A stretch of DNA of 16,886 bases from Verrucomicrobiota bacterium (lineage in GTDB: Bacteria; Verrucomicrobiota; Verrucomicrobiia; Verrucomicrobiales; DEV007): NCBI GenBank assembly GCA_020629815.1, contig JAHDCN010000022.1, positions 3,986 to 20,871 of the forward strand, read 5' to 3'. The position numbers were made by a program, and so were the translations under genes. The notes beneath the pieces were generated by a model. The model was not told the DNA's origin. It saw only the letters and a list, made by a program, of their open reading frames with translations, and searched no databases. Of this stretch, positions 6,534-13,327 are shown piece after piece; the first letter of the stretch is position 1, and each line of letters starts with the position of its first letter.

Positions 6534-8192
6534 ATGAGTCACCCGCACGGAAACGATCATACTGCAGCTGTTGAGTTGCAAATTACCACCGAACTGGCTG
6601 AAGAGGCTGAAGAAATTCTGCGAGAGTTCGCTGAGGAGGCGGAAGTCGATTCCGTTTTGATTGTGGAGAGAAGCGGTTCATTGGTAGCCGGAATTTCCAA
6701 TGAAGATGAGGTCGATGTCGATACGCTGAGTGCTTTGGTGGCGGGGGCGAGCGGCGCAGTAAAGGCGCTGGTGAGAGAATTGGGTGAGCCGGGGGCGCTG
6801 GAGAGTTTACACCAGAGTGAAGATTGCCTGATTTATCTGCATGATTTGCTCGGTCGGTTTATTTTGGTAGCAGTTACGGAAACGGGTGTTCCTGCTGGTA
6901 TTGTTCGTCAGCAGGCTGTCCCGGTACGTGCAAAATTGTCCGGACTGCTCGCTGATTTTGCCGTTGATGAAACTGTCGTCGAAGAGCCGGAGCCTGTTGT
7001 TGAGGAGGAGGTCGAGGACCTTGTCGAGGAAGAAGCGGAGGTAGTCGATCCCGAACCGGAGCCGGAAGTTTCTTTGGATCCGAAAGCAGAGCGGGCGAAA
7101 CAGATTTCCGGAATGCTGCACGGTGGCGAAGCGTTGGTTGATCCAGCAGCTGGATTGGATATTCAACCCGAGGAACCAATCGGCAGTCCGGTCGATGAGA
7201 CCGAGGATGACATTAGCGATTTACGTGAAGAGGGAGAGGAACTTCCTGAAGGAGAAGCTGAGTGGGAAGCCGTTATCGAATTGGAACCGGAGGTCGAAGA
7301 AGAGCTGGAGGAAGAGCCGGTAGAGGAGGAGGTTTCCGATGAAGCTTCTGAAGCCGAAGCCTTAGATGACGTCGAGCCGGAAGAACCAGAGTCTGCATCG
7401 GAAGTCGATGAGATCGAAGAATCATTGGATGATCCGATTTTCGATATCGAAGAAGAGCCGGAACTGGAAGAGATCTTGGTGGAAGATACGGAAACAGAAG
7501 AGGAAAAACTGGATTCTGTTCCAGATAAAGAATCAGAGCCTGTAACTGCGGAGGAAGAGGCAGAACCCGTTGTTGATGAAGAGGAAATCGCTGAGCCCGA
7601 GCCTGAAGAGACTGGTCCCGCAAAAGTGATCGAAGAGTTTGTCGAGGCGCCACCGGCTGTAGAGAATCAGCCCCAGAAGCGTTCTTATGAGGGACTGGCA
7701 GGAGCTCCTCCCGAGGCAATTCTTCGTTCTCCATTCGAAGTGGTCGAAGAGGAAATTGTAGAGGTGGAAGATGAGGTTGAGGAGGAATCACTTCCTATTC
7801 CGATTCCGCAGCCGGTTGAAACCGAGGCTGCCGAAGCAGAGCCTGAGTCTGAACAGGTCAGCGAAGAGGTTGAAGAAGACGTTCCCGTAGAAGTCGAGGC
7901 CGAGCCGGAGGTCTTTATTTCTGAACAACCGGTGACGGAAGAGGAAAACGATGCCGGCGATGGATGGGGTGAGATTGAAATTGTGGAAGAGCCTGATGCT
8001 GATTCAGAGGAGGAGAGCCCTTTTGAAGTTGTCGAAGATGAAAGCGATGACGAAATAGTTTCCGAAGTGGAAGCTACTATCACGGCGCCGATTGAGGAGC
8101 CGACAGCGGAAGTGGAAGCCGTCGATCCAGTGGAGGAGGAAGAGGAATTACCGCCGATTGCCGGTCCAAAATACTCGTTTGATTTGGACTAG
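6534..8192 (+). CDS. Roadblock/LC7 domain protein with very long acidic tail
   Basis: From ATG 6534 the protein has 552 residues. Residues about 10-125 form a roadblock/LC7 domain: helix AEEILREFAEEAEVDSVLIV, then SGSLVAGIS, a helix with LSALVAGASGAVKAL, and LIYLHDLLGRFILVAVTETG. This is the MglB-type fold expected to contact the GTPase encoded just upstream. Everything after about residue 128 is overwhelmingly Glu/Asp with Pro, Val and Ser, has no membrane segment, and must be disordered and strongly negative. It contains a near-exact repeat SPFEVVEEE / SPFEVVEDE with S at 399 and 495, and ends in a distinct non-acidic tip, GPKYSFDLD. Its architecture mirrors the 835-residue protein upstream: there the domain is C-terminal, here it is N-terminal. 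An alternative GTG start at 6510 adds eight residues and has GGAAGAG about ten bases before it; the ATG has no Shine-Dalgarno, like its two upstream neighbours. The tail's function is unknown. Confidence 0.88.
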   Translation: MSHPHGNDHTAAVELQITTELAEEAEEILREFAEEAEVDSVLIVERSGSLVAGISNEDEVDVDTLSALVAGASGAVKALVRELGEPGALESLHQSEDCLIYLHDLLGRFILVAVTETGVPAGIVRQQAVPVRAKLSGLLADFAVDETVVEEPEPVVEEEVEDLVEEEAEVVDPEPEPEVSLDPKAERAKQISGMLHGGEALVDPAAGLDIQPEEPIGSPVDETEDDISDLREEGEELPEGEAEWEAVIELEPEVEEELEEEPVEEEVSDEASEAEALDDVEPEEPESASEVDEIEESLDDPIFDIEEEPELEEILVEDTETEEEKLDSVPDKESEPVTAEEEAEPVVDEEEIAEPEPEETGPAKVIEEFVEAPPAVENQPQKRSYEGLAGAPPEAILRSPFEVVEEEIVEVEDEVEEESLPIPIPQPVETEAAEAEPESEQVSEEVEEDVPVEVEAEPEVFISEQPVTEEENDAGDGWGEIEIVEEPDADSEEESPFEVVEDESDDEIVSEVEATITAPIEEPTAEVEAVDPVEEEEELPPIAGPKYSFDLD

Positions 8193-8276
8193 CCAGTCAG
8201 GAAGTTCCGGTTGATGTATGGGCCGATCAGGGTTTACTCTACGGATTACCGGGGGATTTCTACCTGAAGAAGGGAA

Positions 8277-8963
8277 ATGGATTTAATTACCAAAGGAGGA
8301 CCGTTGATGTGGCTGCTGCTCGGCTGCTCGGTCATTGCTATTGCGATTTTCCTGGAACGGTTATTCTTCTTCCATAGAGCCAAGATTGATGTGGGAGACT
8401 TGCTATTTGGTCTTCGAAATCTGATCAAGAACAAGGCGTATTCCGAAGCGAGATCAGAGGCGCAGGCGACTCCCGGACCCGCAGCACGTGTCATTCATTC
8501 TGCGATTCGAAATTACACTGCACCTCGGACTGAGCTGAAAGAGATCGTTCAGGAGAGTGGGCAATTGGAAGTTCCCAAACTGGAAAAGCACCTCTCGATT
8601 CTGCAATCGATAGCCTACATCGCTCCGTTGATTGGAATGCTTGGTTCGGTACTGGGACTGGTCGATACGTTCGTCCGAATTAACGCTGTAGGCGGCTTTG
8701 CAACGGTCGCCGAGATTTCAAAAGGTGTTTATGAAGCTCTTATCACTTCCGCGGCGGGTTTGATGGTGGCAATCCCTGCATTCGTATTTTTCTCCCACCT
8801 CCGCTCGCTGGCGAAATCCCTGATGCACGACATGGAGAGTGCCGGGATTGAGATCGTGAATACCATTTGTGATTTGCGGAATGAGCCATCGGATATTATC
8901 CCGATCCGTTCTGACCGACCGGATGAAGAGGATGAGCAAGCTACAGGCTCTGATCTCGAATAG
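8277..8963 (+). CDS. exbB: MotA/TolQ/ExbB-family proton channel protein
   Basis: This 228-residue inner-membrane protein has the standard three-helix layout. Segment 1 is at about 9-27, ending in the conserved FLER. A cytoplasmic domain follows. Segment 2 is at about 107-131, containing IAPLIGMLGSVLGLVDTF. Segment 3 is at about 152-173, containing YEALITSAAGLMVAIPA. The last two blocks are the family signature (PF01618). With an ExbD-type partner these proteins conduct protons and drive mechanical work in the envelope (TonB, Tol-Pal, flagellar or gliding motors). The length fits ExbB/TolQ rather than MotA, and the next genes are ExbD-like and TonB-like, so ExbB is the best name; TolQ or AglR-like cannot be excluded. 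The start is well supported by GAAGAAGGG at 8266-8273, just before the ATG. The 84-base gap from the acidic roadblock gene is the largest within the seven-gene cluster and could hide a secondary promoter, although none is obvious. Confidence 0.92.
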   Translation: MDLITKGGPLMWLLLGCSVIAIAIFLERLFFFHRAKIDVGDLLFGLRNLIKNKAYSEARSEAQATPGPAARVIHSAIRNYTAPRTELKEIVQESGQLEVPKLEKHLSILQSIAYIAPLIGMLGSVLGLVDTFVRINAVGGFATVAEISKGVYEALITSAAGLMVAIPAFVFFSHLRSLAKSLMHDMESAGIEIVNTICDLRNEPSDIIPIRSDRPDEEDEQATGSDLE

Positions 8964-8987
8964 AAAAACGAAGCTGGTTGAATCGTC

Positions 8988-9395
8988 GTGAAACTGCAAT
9001 CTTCGCTCACCAATAAAGCGGGTTTTCTGTACATCTCGCCGTTGATGGATGTGGTGATGCTCCTGCTGATTTTCTTTTTGTTTGGCTCGAACTTTGTTTT
9101 GAAATCAGGCGTCTCAGTTGCGCTGCCTCAGTCGGGATCTGAGCTGCCATCGGCTCTTCAATCACATATCATCACGATTGTGCCCGGCGAAAAGGAGATC
9201 ATTTATTTTAACGAGGAGAAAGTCAGTATCGAGCAATTGGAGCAGCAATTGAAGGACGGTGCAGGGAGATCTCGCCAGATCATTCTTCTGGCCGATCGCG
9301 AAGTCCGCTACGGAGTGGTGATGCAGGTTTCGCAACTGGGATTTCGTTTTGGTTATGAGATTTCCTTTGCTACGCAGGAAGAGCGGAACCAGTAG
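8988..9395 (+). CDS. exbD: ExbD/TolR-family proton channel partner
   Basis: This 135-residue protein has a short cytoplasmic N-terminus, one membrane helix (about 16-35, SPLMDVVMLLLIFFLF) and a periplasmic domain ending in LLADREVRYGVVMQVSQLGF. D21 in the helix is the equivalent of the proton-carrying aspartate that is essential in ExbD and TolR. The C-terminal block matches the ExbD periplasmic fold (PF02472). It should assemble with the ExbB-type protein encoded 24 bases upstream. The start is GTG 8988 with only weak ribosome-site complementarity. The stop codon overlaps the Shine-Dalgarno of the next gene (AGGAGAGG at 9394-9401), which suggests coupled translation with the TonB-like gene. 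Confidence 0.92.
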   Translation: MKLQSSLTNKAGFLYISPLMDVVMLLLIFFLFGSNFVLKSGVSVALPQSGSELPSALQSHIITIVPGEKEIIYFNEEKVSIEQLEQQLKDGAGRSRQIILLADREVRYGVVMQVSQLGFRFGYEISFATQEERNQ

Positions 9396-9403
9396 GAGAG
9401 GAA

Positions 9404-10129
9404 ATGGGATTGTTTGGAAAACGGAAAAAGAAGCAAGATGTCGGCTCCGACGATCCTCCGTTTACCTTTTCCTGGAAGAAGCCACGGAATACAGCGCTGC
9501 ATCTCGCCATGTTTCTGCTTTTTTCCACCCTGGTTCACACAACCAGTTTTTACCTGTTCCAGGTAGTTTATCCTGACCCGGTAAGGGCCGAACCGGTGAC
9601 GGAGCGAATCACAATTCTGGATTCGAGAAATCCGGTGGTTCGCAGTGCGATGGAAAGGGTAAAGGATCGGTCGATTTATCTGCAGGCACCATCCAGTGAC
9701 GCGAATGTGAGGCTGCGGCTACAGGATTTCTCCGCTCGTTTTACGCCCACCTTTCAGGAAGCGAAGCCTGTCTTTCTGCCGCCTGTTGAGTCGCCCGGGA
9801 TTTCCTCAAGTAGCACGAGCCGTTTTGCAGACGGCGAAAAATTTGAGAACTTGTTTTTACTGAGCGGAAATCTAAAGAGTCGGGGGCTTGCTCCATGGTC
9901 TGTATTGAATGACTACCTTGCGGCGGCAGGGGAAGTTCCAGGAGTGCGGCTGAATATCGCTGTGTCAGCGGATGGCCAGATCGAAACTGCGCAAACGGAG
10001 GGAGGCGGGCTTACAGAGGAGGAAAAGTCCGGTTTTGCCCGCGTAATTCAGTCAACGCTGCGGTTTCAGCCCGTTGAGAAGGCGGAGAGTGACAAGGGGT
10101 GGATTGAAATTCTCCCGCGTTCGCCCTAG
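9404..10129 (+). CDS. TonB-like energy transducer
   Basis: This 241-residue protein has a basic cytoplasmic N-terminus (GKRKKK) and a single membrane helix at about 29-55. A periplasmic region of about 185 residues follows. The helix contains S41-x-x-x-H45 (STLVH). An S-x-x-x-H pair in the anchor is the TonB hallmark that couples it to ExbB/ExbD. The C-terminal part, VRLNIAVSADGQIETAQT, followed by a helix and STLRFQP, resembles the TonB C-terminal domain, although it is divergent. There is no long Pro-Lys spacer of the classical kind. Classical TonB contacts outer-membrane receptors, but no TonB-dependent receptor is encoded in this window. Ribosome site AGGAGAGG at 9394-9401 gives strong support to ATG 9404. 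Its place directly after exbB and exbD, and beside the GTPase genes, raises the possibility that it drives something other than nutrient uptake. Confidence 0.8.
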   Translation: MGLFGKRKKKQDVGSDDPPFTFSWKKPRNTALHLAMFLLFSTLVHTTSFYLFQVVYPDPVRAEPVTERITILDSRNPVVRSAMERVKDRSIYLQAPSSDANVRLRLQDFSARFTPTFQEAKPVFLPPVESPGISSSSTSRFADGEKFENLFLLSGNLKSRGLAPWSVLNDYLAAAGEVPGVRLNIAVSADGQIETAQTEGGGLTEEEKSGFARVIQSTLRFQPVEKAESDKGWIEILPRSP

Positions 10130-10150
10130 CTTGGGAAAGGAGATATTCCT

Positions 10151-10390
10151 ATGTTTCGAGTCTCGCTGGAAAGTATTATTGCGATCTACCTTGCGGTCAT
10201 TTTGTGTGGGGTATTTTTCGTCTGGGTAGCGGCGGAGATTTTCCGTCGTGGTCGCGAGCATAGGAGGCGTAAGTATTTCGTTATCTGCAGTATTTGTGAC
10301 CATGTTTTCGAGGACCCGTCAGAGAATGATCTGGCCGAGTGTCCCCGTTGTGGTACCATGAATGAGCGGGGAAAAGTGCTCGAGATTTAG
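10151..10390 (+). CDS. Small membrane-anchored zinc-ribbon protein
   Basis: This 79-residue protein has one membrane helix (about 7-31, rich in Ile, Leu, Val and Phe), a very basic cytoplasmic stretch (RRGREHRRRKY, 32-42), and a compact four-cysteine knuckle: C46-x-x-C49 and C64-x-x-C67. The CSIC and CPRCG pairs spaced by 14 residues are typical of a rubredoxin-like zinc ribbon. The positive-inside rule places the ribbon in the cytoplasm. I do not recognise a named family. It is probably an assembly, scaffold or regulatory subunit for the membrane module encoded upstream. The start is secure: AAAGGAGAT at 10137-10145, six bases before the ATG. It lies 21 bases after the TonB-like gene and is probably the last dedicated gene of the cluster. 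Confidence 0.82.
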   Translation: MFRVSLESIIAIYLAVILCGVFFVWVAAEIFRRGREHRRRKYFVICSICDHVFEDPSENDLAECPRCGTMNERGKVLEI

Positions 10391-10468
10391 GGGGCGGAGA
10401 AATACTTGCAATGCGCTGAGAGCACGGCAGTTTAGCCGCTACGAATCGCAGATTTGCCGAACAGAAAT
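10391..10468. other. Short intergenic region before fabF
   Basis: These 78 bases lie between the zinc-ribbon gene and fabF on the same strand. I see no clear terminator hairpin with a T-tract and no strong promoter, so read-through from the cluster into fabF is possible. Confidence 0.35.
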
Positions 10469-11716
10469 ATGGATCGCAGAGTGGTAATTACAGGCATGGG
10501 CGTTATTTCCCCGGTGGGAAATGATTTGACCACCTTTTGGGAGAATTTGGTCGCCGGAAAAAGCGGTGTTGGACTTATCGAGTCCATGGATACCAGCGAA
10601 TACGGATGCAAAATCGGCGCAGAAGTGAAAGACTTTGATGCGGCTCCTTATTTCAAGAACCCCAAGGATGCTCGCCGCGCTGACCGCTTTGCCCAATTGG
10701 CAATGGCTGCCTCAGTTATGGCGATTGAGGATTCCGGGATGGATTTTGATTCACTCGACCGAAATCGAATCGGTGTGATGGTGGGAAGTGGGATTGGCGG
10801 TCTGATGACATTGGAAGCGCAGCACGCCAAGTGTATTCAGAAAAGCCCTTCGCGAGTGTCGCCTTTCACCATCCCAATGATGATTGCCAACATCTCGAGT
10901 GGGATGATATCCATGGACTATGATTTGCGCGGGCCAAACATGTGTATCGTGACCGCCTGCGCGACCACCAATCACAGTGTTGGAGAAGCGTGGCGAATCA
11001 TCAAATTCGGCGATGCCGATGCGATTGTTGCCGGTGGTTCGGAGTCAACTATCTGCCCGATGGGACTGTCCGGATTCGGTAACATGAAAGCTCTGAGCAC
11101 CCGCAATGACGATCCCGAAAGTGCGTCACGCCCCTTTGATCAAGGTCGGGATGGCTTTGTGATGGGAGAGGGAGCCGGTGTTTGTATGGTGGAAGAGTTA
11201 GAGCACGCGAAGAAACGCGGAGCAAATATTCTGGCTGAGCTGATTGGCTATGGCGTTTCTGCTGATGCGTATCATCTGACATCGCCACATCCCGAAGGGG
11301 AGGGCGCTGGCCGCTGTATGGATATGGCTCTGAAGCACGGTGGCATCTCCTGTGAGGAAGTGGACTACATCAATGCTCACGGAACCTCGACTCCGCTGGG
11401 TGATATCTGTGAAACTAAGGCGATTAAACGGGTTTTCGGTTCCCATGCGAAAGACGGCCTCATTGTGAGCTCCACGAAATCAATGACCGGACACTTGCTC
11501 GGTGCTGCCGGTGGGGTGGAAATGGCTGCCTGTATTCAGGCAATCAACGAGGGCGTCATACCTCCGACAATCAATCTCGATGATCAGGATCCAGAGTGTG
11601 ATCTCGACTACGTGCCACACACTGCCAGAGAGGCGAAAGTGGATGTCGCTTTGACAAACTCCTTTGGATTTGGTGGACACAATGCCTCGCTCCTTTTGCG
11701 GAGATACGACGGCTAA
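10469..11716 (+). CDS. fabF: 3-oxoacyl-[acyl-carrier-protein] synthase II (FabF)
   Basis: This 415-residue condensing enzyme of fatty-acid elongation joins malonyl-ACP to a growing acyl-ACP in the cytoplasm. The N-terminus RRVVITGMGVISPVGN is classical for FabF. The Cys-His-His triad is complete: C164 in VTACATTNHS, H304 in NAHGTSTPLGD and H342 in TGHLLGAAGG. The glycine-rich C-terminal NSFGFGGHNASL is also present. The length matches E. coli FabF (about 412). The ATG at 10469 is the sensible start; a TTG at 10454 would add five residues (MPNRN) ahead of a normal FabF N-terminus. No acpP, fabG or fabD is adjacent, so this copy is outside a fab operon. It may be the housekeeping enzyme or a paralogue for a specialised lipid. 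It converges with the DUF1552 gene, leaving only 24 bases between the stops. Confidence 0.95.
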   Translation: MDRRVVITGMGVISPVGNDLTTFWENLVAGKSGVGLIESMDTSEYGCKIGAEVKDFDAAPYFKNPKDARRADRFAQLAMAASVMAIEDSGMDFDSLDRNRIGVMVGSGIGGLMTLEAQHAKCIQKSPSRVSPFTIPMMIANISSGMISMDYDLRGPNMCIVTACATTNHSVGEAWRIIKFGDADAIVAGGSESTICPMGLSGFGNMKALSTRNDDPESASRPFDQGRDGFVMGEGAGVCMVEELEHAKKRGANILAELIGYGVSADAYHLTSPHPEGEGAGRCMDMALKHGGISCEEVDYINAHGTSTPLGDICETKAIKRVFGSHAKDGLIVSSTKSMTGHLLGAAGGVEMAACIQAINEGVIPPTINLDDQDPECDLDYVPHTAREAKVDVALTNSFGFGGHNASLLLRRYDG

Positions 11717-11740
11717 AAAACGCAGCCCGTTTCCGGCCTG

Positions 11741-13168
11741 CTACGCCAGAATAGAATCGACAGATTGGTGTTCCCTTTGATCCGGGCCGAGCCGATCACC
11801 TGCTCCCATGGATTTGAGCATGGTATTGTAAACGTCGATGCCTTCGGCGTCTTTGGTATCAGTGATACTTCCTGTCTTGAATCTTCCGTTAGCACCGGTG
11901 ATGGCATGAAAGACGCCGGCGAGCTCTCGCTTCACGTCGTTGTGCCGTCCATCGCCTGACTCGGTAGAGATGGTAATCAGGGAGTTTTCCAAAATGGTTT
12001 TGCCGTTGGCTTCGCGGGCGTCGTTGCCTTGGTCGAGCCGGTTCAGAAAGTAGGCCAGCTCCCGCATCTTCATGTGAGCATGCATTCGCAGGTGTTTGTT
12101 TTCCTTTTCTTCCCGGTACTGGTGCCAGTATTCGTGGCTGCAGCCGGCTGATCCGGAGGCATTCAAATTTTGCCGATCATTGAACTCGTAGATTTTCTCT
12201 CCGTTGAATTCATAATCTCCGGTGAGACGGATTCGTTCACCGGCGGCGAGAAAGGTAAGGGAGCCAAAGCGCACGCGATCCAGTTGGATGGAAAGAGCAT
12301 ACAAATCGGCCATCAGACGCCACTCTTCTGTCAGCTCGTCGAGAGTAATATCAATCCCTTCGCCTCCGGGATCGGCTTGCCCACCATGCAGAACTTTCGA
12401 GCGTGGCGGGTAATCCGGCGCATTCGGATCGAGCTTTTTCATCTCGAAAGCGCGTTGTTCATACTCACGGATTCGGTCGAGGTGATCGGATACCCGCGAC
12501 TTGGAGGCAGCACCCAGCGGGGAATTGGCACCAGTATAGTATTTGTATTGATCGACGACCGAGTCGAGGACACTACGCTTCAAACGTTCCCGTTTTACAT
12601 CAGTTTCCGCATCGGAAAGATTCATCACGCCGAACACCCGGTCGAACAGGTCGCGGGGTTTTTCCTGCATCGTAGCGGCGACAGTGCCGTCTGCGTTGTA
12701 GCTGTGCACATAGCGCCCAACCCGGCTACGCCGGAAAAAAGTGCCACCAACGAGTGTGGGAACCATTCCGGCGGGTTGGCCGTCTGGATGATGCGCGTGC
12801 CGAATGATCTGGTCGATAGACGCACCACCAGCTCGTGCCTCGCCATTTGGGGCAGTAGCGGTAAAAGCACCGGAAGCTCCATCGAAGTGCGCATTGATAC
12901 CTTTTCCGTCGCAACGGATCTGATCGACATTGCGGATGATCTGCAATTTATCAGACAGGGGCTTGAGAGGTTCCAATACACCCTCGTAGCCTTCCGCCTG
13001 CAATGGCTTGGGGATTCCCAGCCCGAAGAACAGGTTGAAAGCGCGGACCGGGACTTTTGCGTTAGCAGCCAGGCTCGTTGTGCCGATCATTTCTTCCAGC
13101 AGGGGCAGGCCAATCGCCACGGAACCGAATCCCTTTAACAACGTTCGGCGAGGAAGAGGGCGCTTCAT
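11741..13168 (-). CDS. DUF1552 family Tat-exported protein
   Basis: This 475-residue protein belongs to the DUF1552 family (PF07586), frequent in Planctomycetes and Verrucomicrobia. The N-terminus has a twin-arginine signal: R7-R8-T-L-L-K12, then the hydrophobic GFGSVAIGLPLLEEM. Export of a folded protein to the periplasm is expected. The conserved opening AFNLFFGLGIPKPL and the central LMADLYALSIQLDRVRFGSL fit the family. A histidine-rich block reads SHEYWH (S344 to H349), and a later block reads LITISTESGDGRHND. The biochemical function of the family is not established. Members are usually encoded next to a DUF1592-type cytochrome-like partner; none is visible here, so this copy looks solitary. 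ATG 13168 has no Shine-Dalgarno but places the Tat motif correctly. Long open frames on the opposite strand, including 12170-13138, are shadows. Confidence 0.9.
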   Translation of the reverse strand: MKRPLPRRTLLKGFGSVAIGLPLLEEMIGTTSLAANAKVPVRAFNLFFGLGIPKPLQAEGYEGVLEPLKPLSDKLQIIRNVDQIRCDGKGINAHFDGASGAFTATAPNGEARAGGASIDQIIRHAHHPDGQPAGMVPTLVGGTFFRRSRVGRYVHSYNADGTVAATMQEKPRDLFDRVFGVMNLSDAETDVKRERLKRSVLDSVVDQYKYYTGANSPLGAASKSRVSDHLDRIREYEQRAFEMKKLDPNAPDYPPRSKVLHGGQADPGGEGIDITLDELTEEWRLMADLYALSIQLDRVRFGSLTFLAAGERIRLTGDYEFNGEKIYEFNDRQNLNASGSAGCSHEYWHQYREEKENKHLRMHAHMKMRELAYFLNRLDQGNDAREANGKTILENSLITISTESGDGRHNDVKRELAGVFHAITGANGRFKTGSITDTKDAEGIDVYNTMLKSMGAGDRLGPDQREHQSVDSILA

Positions 13169-13327
13169 GAAAAAATCATTGCAGAAGTGGAACCACCTGT
13201 AAACGGCCTATTCGTGGCTGTATGAAAGCGATTCATTTCACTTATGAAAACAATGGAATCGCCCGCTGCGCTTAATCTTGTAGCATGGCACGTGCTTCGC
13301 TCTTTAGGGGGGCAAACGAACTCATCC
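13169..13327. promoter_or_regulatory. Divergent intergenic region between DUF1552 and porin genes
   Basis: These 159 bases must contain the promoters of two divergent genes. I cannot point to a convincing -35/-10 pair on either strand. GCACGTGC at 13288-13295 is an 8-base palindrome about 30 bases before the porin start, but one short palindrome is weak evidence for an operator. Confidence 0.3.

Noticed and set aside
7273..8083. Pro/Leu-rich and Ser/Thr-rich minus-strand frames inside the acidic roadblock gene
   Set aside because: They are shadows of repeated GAA/GAG/GAT codons; the plus-strand protein has an N-terminal folded domain and continuous frame.
6970..8180. Repetitive GAAGAG-type DNA that might be taken for a tandem repeat or CRISPR-like array
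   Set aside because: There is no fixed period, no constant repeat and no spacers; it is irregular acidic codon usage in a coding frame.
11717..11740. Possible bidirectional terminator between fabF and the DUF1552 gene
   Set aside because: The 24 bases hold an A-run and GC blocks but no stem of more than a few pairs, so I cannot support it.
12170..13138. A 322-residue open frame on the plus strand
   Set aside because: It lies wholly antisense to the DUF1552 gene, has no recognisable domain and no ribosome site; the minus-strand protein has a Tat signal and family blocks.
13244..13327. Longer N-terminus for the porin from the ATG at 13244
   Set aside because: It would bury the clear signal peptide that begins at 13328 behind 28 unrelated residues.
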